In this document: positions 35,627 to 47,483 of the stretch, in pieces
Layout of the letters: each line of letters begins with the position of its first letter
Numbering within the stretch: the stretch's first letter is position 1
Source: Anthoceros angustus
Lineage: Eukaryota > Streptophyta > Anthocerotopsida > Anthocerotales > Anthocerotaceae
DNA: 64,000 nt
Direction: 5' to 3'
Assembly: GCA_010909165.1 (NCBI GenBank)
Contig: MU008162.1
Span: forward strand, 372,001-436,000
Notes under the pieces: generated by a model
What the model was told of the DNA's origin: nothing
The model's input: only the letters and a program-made list of their open reading frames with translations
Database searches by the model: none
Made by a program: the position numbers and the translations under genes

Positions 35627-37732
35627 TTAGCTGCTGGAGTCCATGACGAGCAATTCTCTTGAATCTTGAGGACCCTCCATGAAGGGCAGAGATCCATCTG
35701 AGGATTCTAAGACATGCATCTCCCTTCGCATGTCTGCACATAGCTCTTCTATTCTCCTCAGAACTGCTTCACTTTCCTCGTGCTGCCCATCTCCTGCCAC
35801 GAACGTGTGCACCTTCTGCTCGAGCTCAATCCAGCTCTGCCCTCGCTCCTTCCATGCACCGGCTTGCTTTCTCTGCTGGTCCACCTGGATGGCGCAGTCC
35901 CACATGCCAGCTCGGGCATAGATGTTGGACATGAGCACGTAGGCAGAAGCGTGTTGTGGCTGTAGACGGACTGCACAGTCGAAGGCCTGTCTCCCGAGAG
36001 TGACGTCCTCGTGCTTCCGGCAAGCACCAAGTAAAGACAACCACATTGCTGCGTCAGGCTGCATGGGCATTTGCAGGAGCAGGTGCTGTGCCTGGGTCAA
36101 GAGGCCTGCTCGGCCCAACAGGTCGATGACGCAGGCATAATGCTCCAGAGCAGCAGGGATGTGATGGACCTCGCTCATGGATGCAAAAAACTCCAGCCCT
36201 GCGTCCACCATGCCACCATGACTGCAGGCGGAGAGGAGGGCAAGGAATGTGATTCCATCTGGGCTTGTGCCTTGCCGGCGCATCTGATCAAAGGAATGCA
36301 CACACATTTCTGGTAATCCTTGACTGGCATACCCAGCGATCAGTGCGTTCCAGGATACCACATCAGGCTGGGGCAGTGAGTCGAACACAACCTGCGCGTC
36401 CACCATGCTCCCACATTTGCTGTAAGCGTGAATAAGTGAGTTTGCCAAACAGAGGCTGTTGAATCCACTGCCCAGTATACTGCGATGGACCTGACTGCAG
36501 GTATGGAGGCTGCCGGTAGTGCTGCACGCTCTGAGGACGCACAGATATGTTGTCTCATCTGGTTTGAAAGACTCTGCTTGCATCCGAGCATACAGTCCAA
36601 GCGCCTTTTCTCCTTGGTCCTGGTGAGCATAGCCGGCAATCATCGCTGTCCATGACACAACATCCCGCCGAGACTGCCCTTCGAACACTTGGTGGGCATC
36701 TAAAATGCTCCCACACTTCGAATACATACTCACCAGAGTGCTGCTTACAAATTTATCCGATGCATAACCCTGTTGAGCAGATTCAGCATGAACTGCCTTC
36801 CCCCTCTGCAGACTCCCTAATTTAACAGACTCCCCATCCACCGAAATGCTCTCCTCACTTTCTGCAAGGATGACACAAGCCTGCAGCAGAGCTAAACACG
36901 TGCGATCATCCGGCCTTACACCTGCCTCTTGCATTCTGCGATAAAGCTGGAAAACCCTCTCTCCTTGTCCATGTTGAGCATATCCTGCCAGCATCGCGTT
37001 CCAAGACACCACATTCCGGTGACACAATCTGTCAAACACCAGCTGTGCATCCCCTATGCTCCCACAGTTTGCATACATGTCCACCAGACTGGTGCCCACA
37101 TACAAGTCTGTCTCACATCCGTGCCTCATGACGTCAGCATGCATCAGAATGCCTTGTGCCAGGTCCCCCAAGTTGCCACATGCCTTAAGCAAGCCAAGAA
37201 AAGTGTGTCTGTTGGGCTGTATCCCTTCTTCCTCCTGCATCTGCTGGTACATTCTCAAAGCCTCTTTACATTTTCCTGCCTTGGTATATCCAGCAATTAT
37301 GGCCGTCCAAGAGTAAACAGTCCTCTTACCCAGCCTGTGGAAGACCTGGAGCGCATCTTCCAGGCCCCCGCAACTGACCAGCGTAATGACCACAGATTCA
37401 CCCAACTCGGGGTGCGAATCAAACCCACTTCGGACCAGGTGAGCATGCACTCGATTAGCCTCCAGAAGGACCTTCTTCCGTCGGCATGCGTGCAAGAGGT
37501 ACCTATATACTTCCACCGAAGACGGGCAACCCTGTTGATCAAAAGCATACAGAACATCTACTGCCCTGTGCAGCAATCCGGCGTCACATAGTTGTTTCAG
37601 CTGACACGGAGATGAGCATAAATTAGAATCCGGTAAGCAGCTGGAGGCCACAAAATTGCCACCATTCCATGTGCTCCTGCTGGTCACCTTGTCAGGAAGA
37701 GCAAAGCTCGGCTGCAACGTGTTTAAAGCCAT
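35627..37732 (-). CDS. Pentatricopeptide repeat protein, PLS class with E/E+ tail, 701 aa
   Basis: Intronless RNA-binding protein expected in plastids or mitochondria. Tandem P, L and S repeats run from about residue 60 to 560, with the usual signatures GTSLVDMYANCGSIGDAQLVF, here given as MYANCGSIGDA, and VVSWNAMLAGYAQHG, FLGLLKACGN and FLALLSACSHGGMVDAGLE. From about 560 an E domain (WLSLLGACRKHEDV ... SAYVLMSNIYARAGMWD) is followed by E+ (SWIELEQKVHTFVAGD ... LRRIEELCADMRR). There is no DYW deaminase domain, so if it acts in C-to-U editing it needs a partner. The N-terminus (MALNTLQPSFALPDKVTSRS) looks like a transit peptide. The RNA target cannot be inferred. Confidence 0.92.
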   Translation of the reverse strand: MALNTLQPSFALPDKVTSRSTWNGGNFVASSCLPDSNLCSSPCQLKQLCDAGLLHRAVDVLYAFDQQGCPSSVEVYRYLLHACRRKKVLLEANRVHAHLVRSGFDSHPELGESVVITLVSCGGLEDALQVFHRLGKRTVYSWTAIIAGYTKAGKCKEALRMYQQMQEEEGIQPNRHTFLGLLKACGNLGDLAQGILMHADVMRHGCETDLYVGTSLVDMYANCGSIGDAQLVFDRLCHRNVVSWNAMLAGYAQHGQGERVFQLYRRMQEAGVRPDDRTCLALLQACVILAESEESISVDGESVKLGSLQRGKAVHAESAQQGYASDKFVSSTLVSMYSKCGSILDAHQVFEGQSRRDVVSWTAMIAGYAHQDQGEKALGLYARMQAESFKPDETTYLCVLRACSTTGSLHTCSQVHRSILGSGFNSLCLANSLIHAYSKCGSMVDAQVVFDSLPQPDVVSWNALIAGYASQGLPEMCVHSFDQMRRQGTSPDGITFLALLSACSHGGMVDAGLEFFASMSEVHHIPAALEHYACVIDLLGRAGLLTQAQHLLLQMPMQPDAAMWLSLLGACRKHEDVTLGRQAFDCAVRLQPQHASAYVLMSNIYARAGMWDCAIQVDQQRKQAGAWKERGQSWIELEQKVHTFVAGDGQHEESEAVLRRIEELCADMRREMHVLESSDGSLPFMEGPQDSRELLVMDSSS

Positions 37733-37919
37733 CGGCGTGGTGGGAGTTTCTTGTTTACGGTCACGTCGTTTCTGTCGCGGATCTCATCTTGCAACCACCA
37801 CGGAAGGACGATGAAATACATGGTGAAAAGGTGTGCTCGTTATTCATACCAGAAAAAACCTGGCTCGGTAGTATACACAATTCGCACAATTACACAATAC
37901 ACCTCGTCAACTCTCATCT

Positions 37920-38007
37920 CAGAATATAGTGCTCGCCTGCTTCAGGAGCACCTTCTCCACAGTCAGAATACAGAGCTCGCCTGCTTCAGGAGCACCTTCT
38001 CCACAGT
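37920..38007. repeat. 44-bp direct repeat, two copies
   Basis: Two tandem near-identical units, each containing CTTCAGGAGCACCTTCTC. They lie in the 748-bp gap between the PPR start and the PAT1 stop; no gene was seen in that gap. Confidence 0.85.
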
Positions 38008-38480
38008 TTCAGGGAGGAAAGGAATTAGACTACCTAATATCGGGGCAATCAGCGGGCCGGTACATACACATGCACTTAAAACGCTCCAACTTGATGCCTT
38101 CATGCACAGATGATCCTACAGCAAACACAATCTTCCTTGCTTCAAATCAGAGAATTATCTGCCGGGGTGCACCAAATTGGCGAAGCCCCCTAACTCTGAC
38201 CATACAACTGTACAAGTTTGTACAGAAAATAACCTGGACGAAATGAAGTAGCAGTATGGCTGCTACACACAAGGACAAAGCAAGTCCTGCTACCAACCTC
38301 CACCCACCGTGAAAATTGTGGAGTGCCATGGGCTTGCTGTGCTGTCCAACTCTTCTGATTCTGAGGTACGAATGCACACCAGTTCCGTTTCCACTTCACA
38401 GACCACAACGCTAGCTATATCCCTAGGTAACACCATGACTGATCTTAGTCATTGAGAACCTGGTCAACAGTCATGGACCT

Positions 38481-41289
38481 TCAGGAGGAAGGTTGGTGCC
38501 CACCCATGCCAATAGATCTCTGTGTGAACTCCAGTAACTGTCTGCGTTGGTGTTCATTAGTGTGTGGCAAGCAAGCCTTGAGAAGCTCCACTGGGATCTC
38601 CTTGCTCATTGCTGCTGTGGCGGCTGAAGTTGCACTTGCCATGTCACTTGATGCCGACATTACAAGAGTATGAATTATACTTTCATACTTCTTGGTACAA
38701 TAATTTGTAAGAAGAACAAAAAAGGCATCAAATGCAGCCTGCCAGCCAGCCAACTTCTGTGGCTGGTAAGCTGTATTATGATGAGTCAACAGAATTGTTG
38801 CTCGCTCCAGCACTGCACGCACAACCAGAGTGGCCCCATCCCCTGCAGGATTGCCAACAGGGCGCAGTGGAGGATGTTCTGGGGATAAGACAATAGCAGC
38901 TAAAAGGGCACTAAGAGGTGAGAGGCTCAAACTCGAGATACACACAGCCACTGCAGTAGCTAACCCAGCATTGACCGAAGTCTCATTGACATCTTTCTGA
39001 ACCCCTCCAAACAGGAAGTTGAGGTTTCGGAAAATTGACACTGTTACCAAGGTCACCAGCTCAGTACCAGGAAGTAGAAGGCCCAAATACTTGGTTACAA
39101 GCTTGCGGCCTTTGGTCAACGAAACAAGCCGCAAAAACGTCAGGTTATCCCCAAAACCATCAAAGGGTGCATCCTTCCCATACTGCCCTTCATGGTTGTT
39201 GCTCAGATTCATGAGCACAGCCAGTCCTTCTAGGAGAAGCTGACGCCTCCTCCTCAGAAGAACTCCACCATCAGGAGGCCTCATGACAGCAAGAAAACGA
39301 TCAATATCATCAACATCTAGAAGAAGGCAGAGCCCATCTTCCGCAACAATCCTCACTGCTAGCATAGGCTCCTGCTCCAGGGGTCTTTGAAGAGCTAATT
39401 TCTTCGTGTCGGCTATGAGTTGATCGATGGCTCCTCTGCCACCTTCAGTTCCACCATCACCTCCAGACATAACTGGGTCCATTTCCAGCAATGGCCTAGG
39501 TCTGCGTATGGAAGGGAATGGGACCCTGCCTAGAGCCTTGATTTGAAGGAAGGGATGAGGTTCTATGGGTGGTCGTGTATGGGAAGGCAATTCACGGAGG
39601 TTTGATGGTGCAAAGTGACGCCGTCCATGTGGAGTTGCGCCAGAATCAACTTTGGCCTGTACTGCTTGATGGTAGTAATCATCAATATATGGGTCACTGC
39701 TGTGCGTTGCTGCCCACTGGATCCTCACTATGTTATCTATCTCTTCTGCTGTCATGTACTTAGAGCGATGCTGCTGCCAACCGTTGTGCTCAAAAGAGTC
39801 TTCACCCTGTTCGCGGTGCATAATCGGAGTTCTCTCTTGCTGTTGATATGAATGCCACCCAGGTATCTGAGGTTGCATTGGCTTAAATTGAGAATCTCCA
39901 GTATATGAAGGACCAGGACCCATAGCTTGTTGAGCTGGCTGAGCGAGTACACCTGACCCTTGTTCTGTGTCCTTGCTCGCAGCAGGACTTGGTCGGAATG
40001 CCGCATGGAGGCCTTCATGCTGGAGGACAACCTGTGGCGGTACTAATGGCTGCTTCCTACTGACTGGCACCTGCCCAGACCAGGTGGAAGGGGTTTGTGG
40101 ATATTGCAGGTCCCTGACCATGAAAGGTATTACACCAGGAACACCTCCACCGGGTGGCAGTTGATAGGGGAAAATTCCTCTTCCAATACCGGGACCCATC
40201 GGATTAGGTTGCCCTTGCATTCCACGTGCATACGCCATCATGTTTGGAATCTGACCGTGAGCCCTTCCAGGCTGCTGAAAAATAGGCTGCCGAACAGCAG
40301 GTACGTTAACACCTTGATAAGCCACTGGTCCTTGAGATGCAAAACCACGACTCCCACCCATCCAAGCCTGACCCAACGATGGCCCAGCATAATCAGGAGG
40401 GCTTGGTGGTGCATAAGATGAAGGAGCTGATGACGTTGCACGCTGATCAGGACCAGTGAACGACCGATGGCTATCCATCCACGGGATTGAAGCTGATTGC
40501 AGCTCATTGATATTTTCCAGCTCTGCACAAGCACCCCACGGATCAAACAAGCTGAACCAAGAGATTAGGGCCCCTGAAACGTCATTGCAAAACATTGATA
40601 ACTTCACACCCTACTTACTTTCACGAGTATTTGACACTCCACGTCCATCCAAGCTACTTTCCAGCTCTGCACCCCTTAGGCTTCCCTGGACAAGACGATC
40701 ATACCAGCACCTTCAACAATCTGAACAGCAGCTCATATGAATCACCACGATTTCCACAGTACAGGCTCCCAGAATCAAACGAGAATCCCAGCGACTAAAG
40801 CCCTACGCGAACCTCACATCACCACCTGACAGCAATGCACTTAAGTGGCTACGAGAAATCCACTACATTCGAAAATAACACCTTATCCCAAGCTGAATTA
40901 CTGCTTTATCCTCCACCGCTTGTAAACTAGCACAGACAATTGCACCAAGCGCAGCCATCCACACAACCACAACTACTACCCTCAGAGGTGATCTACACGA
41001 AACGTTATCAACAAACCTCATCGTCTCGGCTGGTAGAAGAAACAGCGTCCGCTCTCGAACCTTCAAGCCCCTCGCCCCCGTCTTCATCCAAACCTCCGAG
41101 TTCAAGCTCCTGACTTTCATCTCCCCCGAAAAACGCATACTGAGAAGCATCAAATCGTTCATCGGCCCCTACAACCACAACATACACACACACACAGAAG
41201 ACTCAACAAACGGCCAGCCACGGCCCTCCCGACACATCCGAGAAACGAGAGAATCCGTGACGACAAAAGCCACCTCCGGAATGGTCCAT
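38481..41289 (-). CDS. PAT1: PAT1 homologue, mRNA decapping activator
   Basis: Scaffold linking deadenylated mRNA, the LSM1-7 ring, the DEAD-box helicase and the decapping enzyme in P-bodies. Exon 1 (41289-41274) and exon 2 (41168-41017) give MDHSGGADERFDASQYAFFG then ELELGGLDED, the plant PAT1 N-terminus. The large last exon starts near 40580, with FDPWGAC, a Pro/Gln/Gly-rich middle and MTAEEIDNIVRIQWAATHSS, KALGRVPFPSIRRPRPLLE and a helical C-terminal domain ending GMGGHQPSS. The join between exons 2 and 3 is not resolved: the clear donor after 41017 is phase 0, while both acceptors near 40551 and 40577 need another phase, so a small exon may be missing or a base is wrong. About 750 aa in total. 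Confidence 0.88.
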
Positions 41290-41958
41290 CTTTCCGAAAC
41301 ACTCAGCTCCTCCCTTGACAGTCGCTTGCAATTAGGGTCAGCTCCACCAGCGCGCGCTCCAGCTGTGAAGCTTTCAGATCAAGAACTAGGTCATCCTGCC
41401 ACCTTCAATTGCCCCATCAGCTGCCCCTGCGCAGACGCCTCCGGCGCCAGACGTCCAGAAAACCTCCAAGCCTCAACCCCTTCTCCACTTGCCAGCCGCG
41501 CGATTCCTCCACCAAATCTGACCGCAAAATAAGCGCCAATCCAGAAACAGACGGATTGCTCCCAGGAAAGGCAATTGCTGTCACACCCGATGCGTCCAGA
41601 CTCCAGATCCAGCTTCGCCACACCGAGCAGCGGACCTCTTGAATGGTCCAATGCCAACACTGCTCCGATCGTGAAAGCCTTATTGCCAAGTGTCTGTTTC
41701 GCCCCTAAACCCGATATGTTTACGCTGATTTACGGACATGATTTTCCGAGAAAAGATCTGCATAATTTCTCGGATTGGGCCACACTGTCCTTATCCTGGA
41801 CGAATCCGGCGCCCGCTTTATACGTCCCTTCACCCTCGGCTTTGTGGCTCTATGGCAACGAAGGGCATGTATAAGCCGGTTGGCTGCGGGACGAGGCTGC
41901 ATGGGTTCCCCCCACCCTCCTTCCGTGCTTGCCCGCTCTGTTGTCGCTGGAGGTGGAG

Positions 41959-43179
41959 ATGGCGGCCTGCACCGTGCGCCTTCCCGCATCTCCCGTTGCA
42001 AGCAGCAGCGGCAGCAGCGGGAGAGGGTCTGTTGAGCCCGTTGGATGCGCGCAATGCCGGCGATGGCAGGCTCTTGGAAGGAAAGGCCATCTCGGGAGCA
42101 GGCTGGTCTTTCAGGCTGCTGCTCCAGCCGCCTCGGGACACGAGTTGTTCGTGGTGCGGGCTGCCAAGCGTGTTTCTTCCGGGCGCAGCTACGTGCTGAG
42201 CTCCACCCTGGCTGCGGAGGAAGGCAACGAGGAGGAAGTGGCGAAATTGTGCAAAGGCATTTTGGAATGGGCCTCGGAGAAGCAAGTGCGCGTCTTGCGT
42301 TTTTGCTTTGGATTGCGCTTTTTCTGTTCAGGTGACGCAGGATCTTCGGAGGAAGGTGTGGTGATTTTGTGCTTTGCCGGTTGCAGAAGGACAAAACCGC
42401 CGGGATCCAGGTATTTGAATGCAACGCGGATCCCTTTGAGAAGAATGTGGTGCATTTTTGGGAGCGATATGAAAGCTTCACGCATATGAACGACATCAGG
42501 GCTTCCCCTGAGCATACTAAGTTCATGACCGATGTAAGCTACGCTTAGTCTTGTGCCTTTCCAAGCTCGGATGTTTCAAGTTTCTTCATGACTGACTGTT
42601 TTTTTGCCGATGCTATGTTCATGTTTTTTGGCAGGTGAGGCCACTTCTAACAGGTCCTGTGGGACTGGCATGCTACGAGTACAAGGATGGTCAAATTGGA
42701 AACATGCTGAATCCTATTGGTATGTTCAAGCTTCTCCTTTCTTTCGGACTTTGGTATACTCCTCGTCATGTCCTTTATTTGTTTAGCCACGTGGTCATGT
42801 TTCTTGTGTTCGACTTTGCAGCAGAGGCTGTGCTGTGAATGTTGCCACGGATGTTGCTGGACGGTTGGAGCATTGCCTTCGTATGAGGTCCTTGTACATA
42901 ATGCTGCGAGTGATGCGAGTCCTCAGACCTGTGGTCGTGATTCACTACGCAGGGCCGAAGGGTGAGGGCGGCCTGGACGATGCGACTGGGCAAGGGGGCG
43001 GTGGAGGAGGAGCAGGATATAAGCAACAGTCCATGACCATCAACATGGGAATCGGTGAATCAGCCGACCGAGAAGAATGGGGTTTGGCCAAGATGCTGGC
43101 AAAAGCTGCCGGCAAGCCTCAAGACGAAAACGAAGGAGGCTGGAACCTGAAGAATCTCTTTGGTAGCAAAAAAGAGTGA
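41959..43179 (+). CDS. Plastid ABM-domain (dimeric alpha-beta barrel) protein, 261 aa
   Basis: Plant protein with an antibiotic-biosynthesis-monooxygenase fold; the reaction is unknown. Four exons in phase: 41959-42285, 42387-42533, 42635-42719 and 42953-43179. Residues 1-55 (Ser, Arg, Gly, few acids) fit a transit peptide. The ABM domain runs from HELFVVRAAKRV through GILEWASEKQKDKTAGIQVF to HFWERYESFTHMNDI and SPEHTKFM. It is followed by PLLTGPVGLACYEYKDGQIG and a glycine-rich GPKGEGGLDDATGQGGGGGG tail, which is typical of the plant family. The start is the first in-frame Met before the transit peptide. It faces the next gene tail to tail across 69 bases. Confidence 0.82.
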
Positions 43180-43248
43180 GGAATCAAAAGTGAAAGTGTC
43201 TTCCCGGTCGGTGCTAGAAGAAACTCTTCTTGACGGTTACTTATGAAG

Positions 43249-44217
43249 TTATCGACGTAGAGAGTCACAGAGAGCGAATTGTTTCATAGAGAGAAATGTG
43301 AATGTGTCGCCTAAACGCTCCTTCAGTTCGCCAAGTACGATATCCTTCCTATCTCTCACCTCATCTATAACGCTTAGACGCTCTTGCTGAAGTGCCCTAC
43401 GCCGCATCTCGAATTCATCGATCAACACAAGTTCCGAGAGTCGGATGATTTCCATCCACACCTGTGCAGCCATATTCAGTACAAATAACGATGGCTCCCG
43501 GCTGCGGATTGCCCTGATGTAGGCCATGCCCCTCCTTGTGCAGTTTAGCAGCAGGGGTTGAAGCGTGCGATTCGCGGAAGGTTCTGGAGCATCCACGCGC
43601 GCATCCTCTACTTGATTTTGCTCGTTGGTAACCTCATGAGATGCCTCCTGCTTGCCGATCGCGTTCTCAACAATGTCGGAATCTGGAATTCGACGCTCGG
43701 TAGGATTATTCGTGTGAATGTCTTCTTCCTCCTTCTCTCCCTCGAGATCATCTAATTCCTCAACATGATCGTCGCCAGATCCATTCTCCGTCGTCGCCAA
43801 CGCCCGGGACATAAGTGTGGATAGTTGTTTCATTTCCCTCTGCATGCTCCTGGCCATATTCACTGCATCGTCTGATGGCTCCTGGCGGCGGAACGCGTCG
43901 ATGAAGGCGTGGCAACTGCTTCTGAAGCTGACAAGCAGGTCTCCAAGCGAAGGAGTCGCGGTAGGTTTTGGATCATCCACACTGGACTCCTGTAGCTGAT
44001 GTTGCTCGTCGGTGACCTCATGAGATGCCTCCTTGTTGCCGATGGCGTTCTCTACAACATTATGCAGCAGGTGCTGAGGCGGACTCGCGGGATGTTCTGG
44101 AAGCTCGGGAGGATCATTCGACCTGCGGACGTCCTCTTCTTCTTGCTCGTTGTTTGCCACATCAGGTTGCCATAATTCCGCAACATGATCGTCGCCAGAA
44201 CCAATACCGCCGTCCAT
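43249..44217 (-). CDS. Acidic hypothetical protein with internal duplication, 322 aa
   Basis: A single open frame rich in Glu, Asp and Gln with no known domain. Residues about 6-144 and 146-270 are two copies of one module: each starts GSGDDHVxEL, passes through VVENAIG or IVENAIG, then EASHEVTxEQ, then a helical part with RRQEPS or RSREPS and a methionine-rich helix. A basic coiled-coil tail (EFEMRRRALQQERLS) follows. No signal peptide or membrane segment. Whether it is a host gene or part of a mobile element is open; the intact frame over 322 codons supports recent coding use. Confidence 0.5.
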   Translation of the reverse strand: MDGGIGSGDDHVAELWQPDVANNEQEEEDVRRSNDPPELPEHPASPPQHLLHNVVENAIGNKEASHEVTDEQHQLQESSVDDPKPTATPSLGDLLVSFRSSCHAFIDAFRRQEPSDDAVNMARSMQREMKQLSTLMSRALATTENGSGDDHVEELDDLEGEKEEEDIHTNNPTERRIPDSDIVENAIGKQEASHEVTNEQNQVEDARVDAPEPSANRTLQPLLLNCTRRGMAYIRAIRSREPSLFVLNMAAQVWMEIIRLSELVLIDEFEMRRRALQQERLSVIDEVRDRKDIVLGELKERLGDTFTFLSMKQFALCDSLRR

Positions 44218-44469
44218 GGTTCCTCCACGCTCCTCCTAATCCAGTGCAAGCGCTGCCGCAATTTGAGTCTTCACACCACAACCAAAACCTCACTGAAACG
44301 AAGGCAAACTATGTACAGCGCTAGCTGCTTCGAACTTCGAACAAGAATGTCTACCTCTGTCCGTTTTGAAGCCTCATTTGTAGAGTTTGAACCAGAATCC
44401 AGAATTCCAAACGACTCGAACGTTGTGCAATGGTATCTTGAATTAGAGCGTGTAAGGCCTGTGGAGCAA

Positions 44470-45100
44470 GCCCTAGTCAGTTCAATTTTGTTATGGAGTG
44501 ATGTTGGCCAGACGATGAGCATGGGCATTCTCATTCTGGACCACATCTTTGTTCAGGCGACTTTGTAATGTCAATGCTTCAATGCTTGGCAGTGATCTGT
44601 ATAGCATTTTTTTTCAACGCATGGCGTTGTGCTGCACTTGGGTCTTCTCTTTGCCTTGCTGGCTGTGTTGTCTGTAAAGAGCAGTTCTGTTGTGTTGTGC
44701 ACAAGTGGGGTGATTTATAGAAGTGAAGAATGCTTAGTGTGCATGGTCGTCTGTGATGAAGATGGAACATGGGAGGCAGACACAGGCTTGTTAAGATTAT
44801 ATCGCTTTTCACATGGCTGGTAACGGGTTTGCAATTCGCCCTTGCTTAGATGTTCATGACGAGTGAGATGCATCCAACCCTGATCTTGGAGGCGCTTGCG
44901 CTGAAGCTGCTCAAGCATGGCTCACTGTGGTTCTCGCATGAGTGACTTGTAATCGTGTATGTTAAGTCGTTGCAGTGAACCCTAATACGCTGTTACTTTC
45001 TAGATAGCTTAGTATGTCCATTTTCCATTTGCTAAGCTAAGAACGAAGTTGTTTTTCGCAACAGACTTCCCTGTTTCTTCCCGTCAGATTTGACTCCGAC
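44470..45100. repeat. Arm 2 of the inverted segmental duplication
   Basis: Reverse complement of 34050-34700. The arms enclose 9.8 kb with NFD6-like, PPR, PAT1, the ABM protein and the acidic protein. Confidence 0.85.
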
Positions 45101-45129
45101 TACTGTTTCCCTTCCTAGCCCTGAAATTG

Positions 45130-45365
45130 CACCCGGGTCCCCTTGTTGTTGTAGTCTTGTCCAGAAGCAACGCCATGTTGGACTACTCTTCCATCTGCTG
45201 CAGGCTGGAGGACAAGCTGTTGCGGTACTAATGACTGCTTCCTACTGGCTGGCACCTGCCCAGGCCAGGTGGAGGGGAAATTTGTGGATATGGCTGGTCC
45301 CTAACCGTGAAGGTATTACACCCGAACACCTCCATGCCACCCAGTGGCAGCTGATACGAAAACGA
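45130..45365 (-). pseudogene. PAT1 fragment
   Basis: Aligns in the same orientation to about 39955-40175 inside the last PAT1 exon. Matching words include GCTGGAGGACAA, CGGTACTAATG.CTGCTTCC, GGCACCTGCCCAG, GTGGATAT and AAGGTATTACACC. Small indels break the frame, so it cannot give a PAT1 peptide. It directly follows arm 2 of the inverted duplication. Confidence 0.8.
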
Positions 45366-47483
45366 AGCAGTGAGAAATCGAAAAAACCTCTCCGGTTTCT
45401 CTCCACATTGTTCGTGTTCCTCTTCTTCATCAGAACCGCTGCCCACTGCGCTTTCCTTTGCTTTACAGGCCTCCTTCCCAACCTCTTCAGCCTCCTGCAT
45501 CAACCCTAGAGCGAAGATGCCCGTGACAGCTGCACCAGAATGAAGCCTGACAGCTGGAGCTCGGGCATGCCCCTCCCGAAAGGTCCGCGGAGGAAAAACC
45601 AACCCCGCAAACGGCAAGGATGCCGCGGTCATGTGGTTTTCCATCCTATCTAAACGGAATCGAACATGGTTATGATGTAAGAAAATGCTTCCGGCTCCGA
45701 GTCGGGGGTGTGTTGGGGACCCTCGCCAGCGAGCCGTCAATCACACTACTGCCAGGCCTTCTTCCTCCTCTCCGCTGCCTCCCACCGTAGGACCTCCTCG
45801 GTTTCCTCCCGCCCAGCTGATGCTCCCTTCCAGCTGATGCTATGGCGGCATTCAGCACTTTCACATCTTCCATGATTTGGGCACGATGCAACTGGGGGCA
45901 AGGGGGTGGTGGAGGAGGAGCTGACACCTGGAGCTGGAGCTCTTGCTCCTCGCGGAGGTCCGTGGACGAAAAACCAACCTTGCAAATGGCAAGTTCCTAC
46001 ACATGTGGACTTGTGCAGTTGTCATGAAATTTAACATGGGATCAAAACGGAATATAGCTTGGTTATCACGGCGTAATATAAGAAAATGCTAAACCATTGC
46101 ATGAAGTATCTATTTTCAAATAAGGAACTTGTTAATTATCTTATTATAATATGTACGTTAATCTACATACATGGACAACATCTCTTGTTATCGAGGGTGG
46201 ATTCTTCCTCTCCTATGGACTAGAGTAATTGGAATAACGAGATTGAACTAGTGTTTGATGTTGTCAAGTTTGGATTCCTCCTTTCATAGTTTTCAATCTC
46301 GATACACAAAATGAGATTGATAACTAGATTGGAAAAAAAACTAGGCAAAGATTAAGTTGTAAATAAAGGTGAGAAGATGTGAAGACCTCTATACAAAATC
46401 TTGTTATTTAATATATATATTATCTATTAAGTAGCCAATGTTTGTCCGATGAAGTTACTTTGGAAATAAATAAATATTTGGTTCTAACAAACAATACAAG
46501 ACACCTATGGCTACATTAAAGTGGTTTTGGTGGGAGTACTAGGTTACTTATGTTCTTCTTGTTTCTCTTCCACAAGATGAAATGAGTCCATCTAATATAA
46601 TGTAGGCCTTCAATCTTCTTGCATGTGACATTGTCGGCGCAATATGTGACTTTATTTAGGGAGCTTAGTTGCTCCATATTTCGCAAGGTTCCCCTTTGCT
46701 ACCTGACCCTATGATGTCCTCTATTAGATGGGCTCTCCATCATCTCTCCTACCTCAATTTTAAAGCTTCATCTATTGAGGCTAGTATTTTCGAGCAAAAT
46801 CGGTTTTGTGAAGGCACAAAAGATTTATGTGACAATAAGTAGTTGTTTGCATGTGTCAAGCTGGTGGTATGCTTCAAATCATGTCCAATTTGCCAAGGCT
46901 GTAATCGATGTGTTGTAAGGGTTGTAGAACCCAAAGGTGGGCTTCCTTTTCAAACTCTTCTCAAGTTTGTTTGGTTATCGAACCAATAAGTGCGCTTCTT
47001 TATTTGCGATCCTTCTGCTTGATGGGGCGAGGTGACTGATGGGACATGATCCCAAACATCACGCCTGCTTCAAAGAGACTCGCCTCCGCTTTCAAAGAGA
47101 CTCAGAGAAAACCATATATATAAGCCAATCTAATATTATTATATTACATAGTCAAAGTAAAAGATTAATATGCTTATGTTCAAAGGAGAGTTGCATGAAA
47201 GAAGGTATGAAGCAAGAAGGGATGAGATCCACTTTCTAGCGTGAGAGCATATGTCACACCGGATACCTTGATAGGGAGGAGCATGAAGGTGTTTGATCAT
47301 TTGGTGAGGCTTGGAGACGTCAGAACAACCAATACATAAACAAGTGAGGACTATACATCGATGTTCTAAATTGTGAGAAGACTCAACATCACATTTCTTG
47401 CAAGTCGCCCATAGTTGCCTTGCTACAGTAGTAAAAGTTCATTGACACCATCGTGATCATAAAGGATACGCGAATAACTCACA

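Noticed and set aside
44185-44568. 127-codon plus-strand ORF
   Set aside because: It overlaps the start of the acidic protein gene and the inverted-duplication arm, and no homology or splice support was seen.
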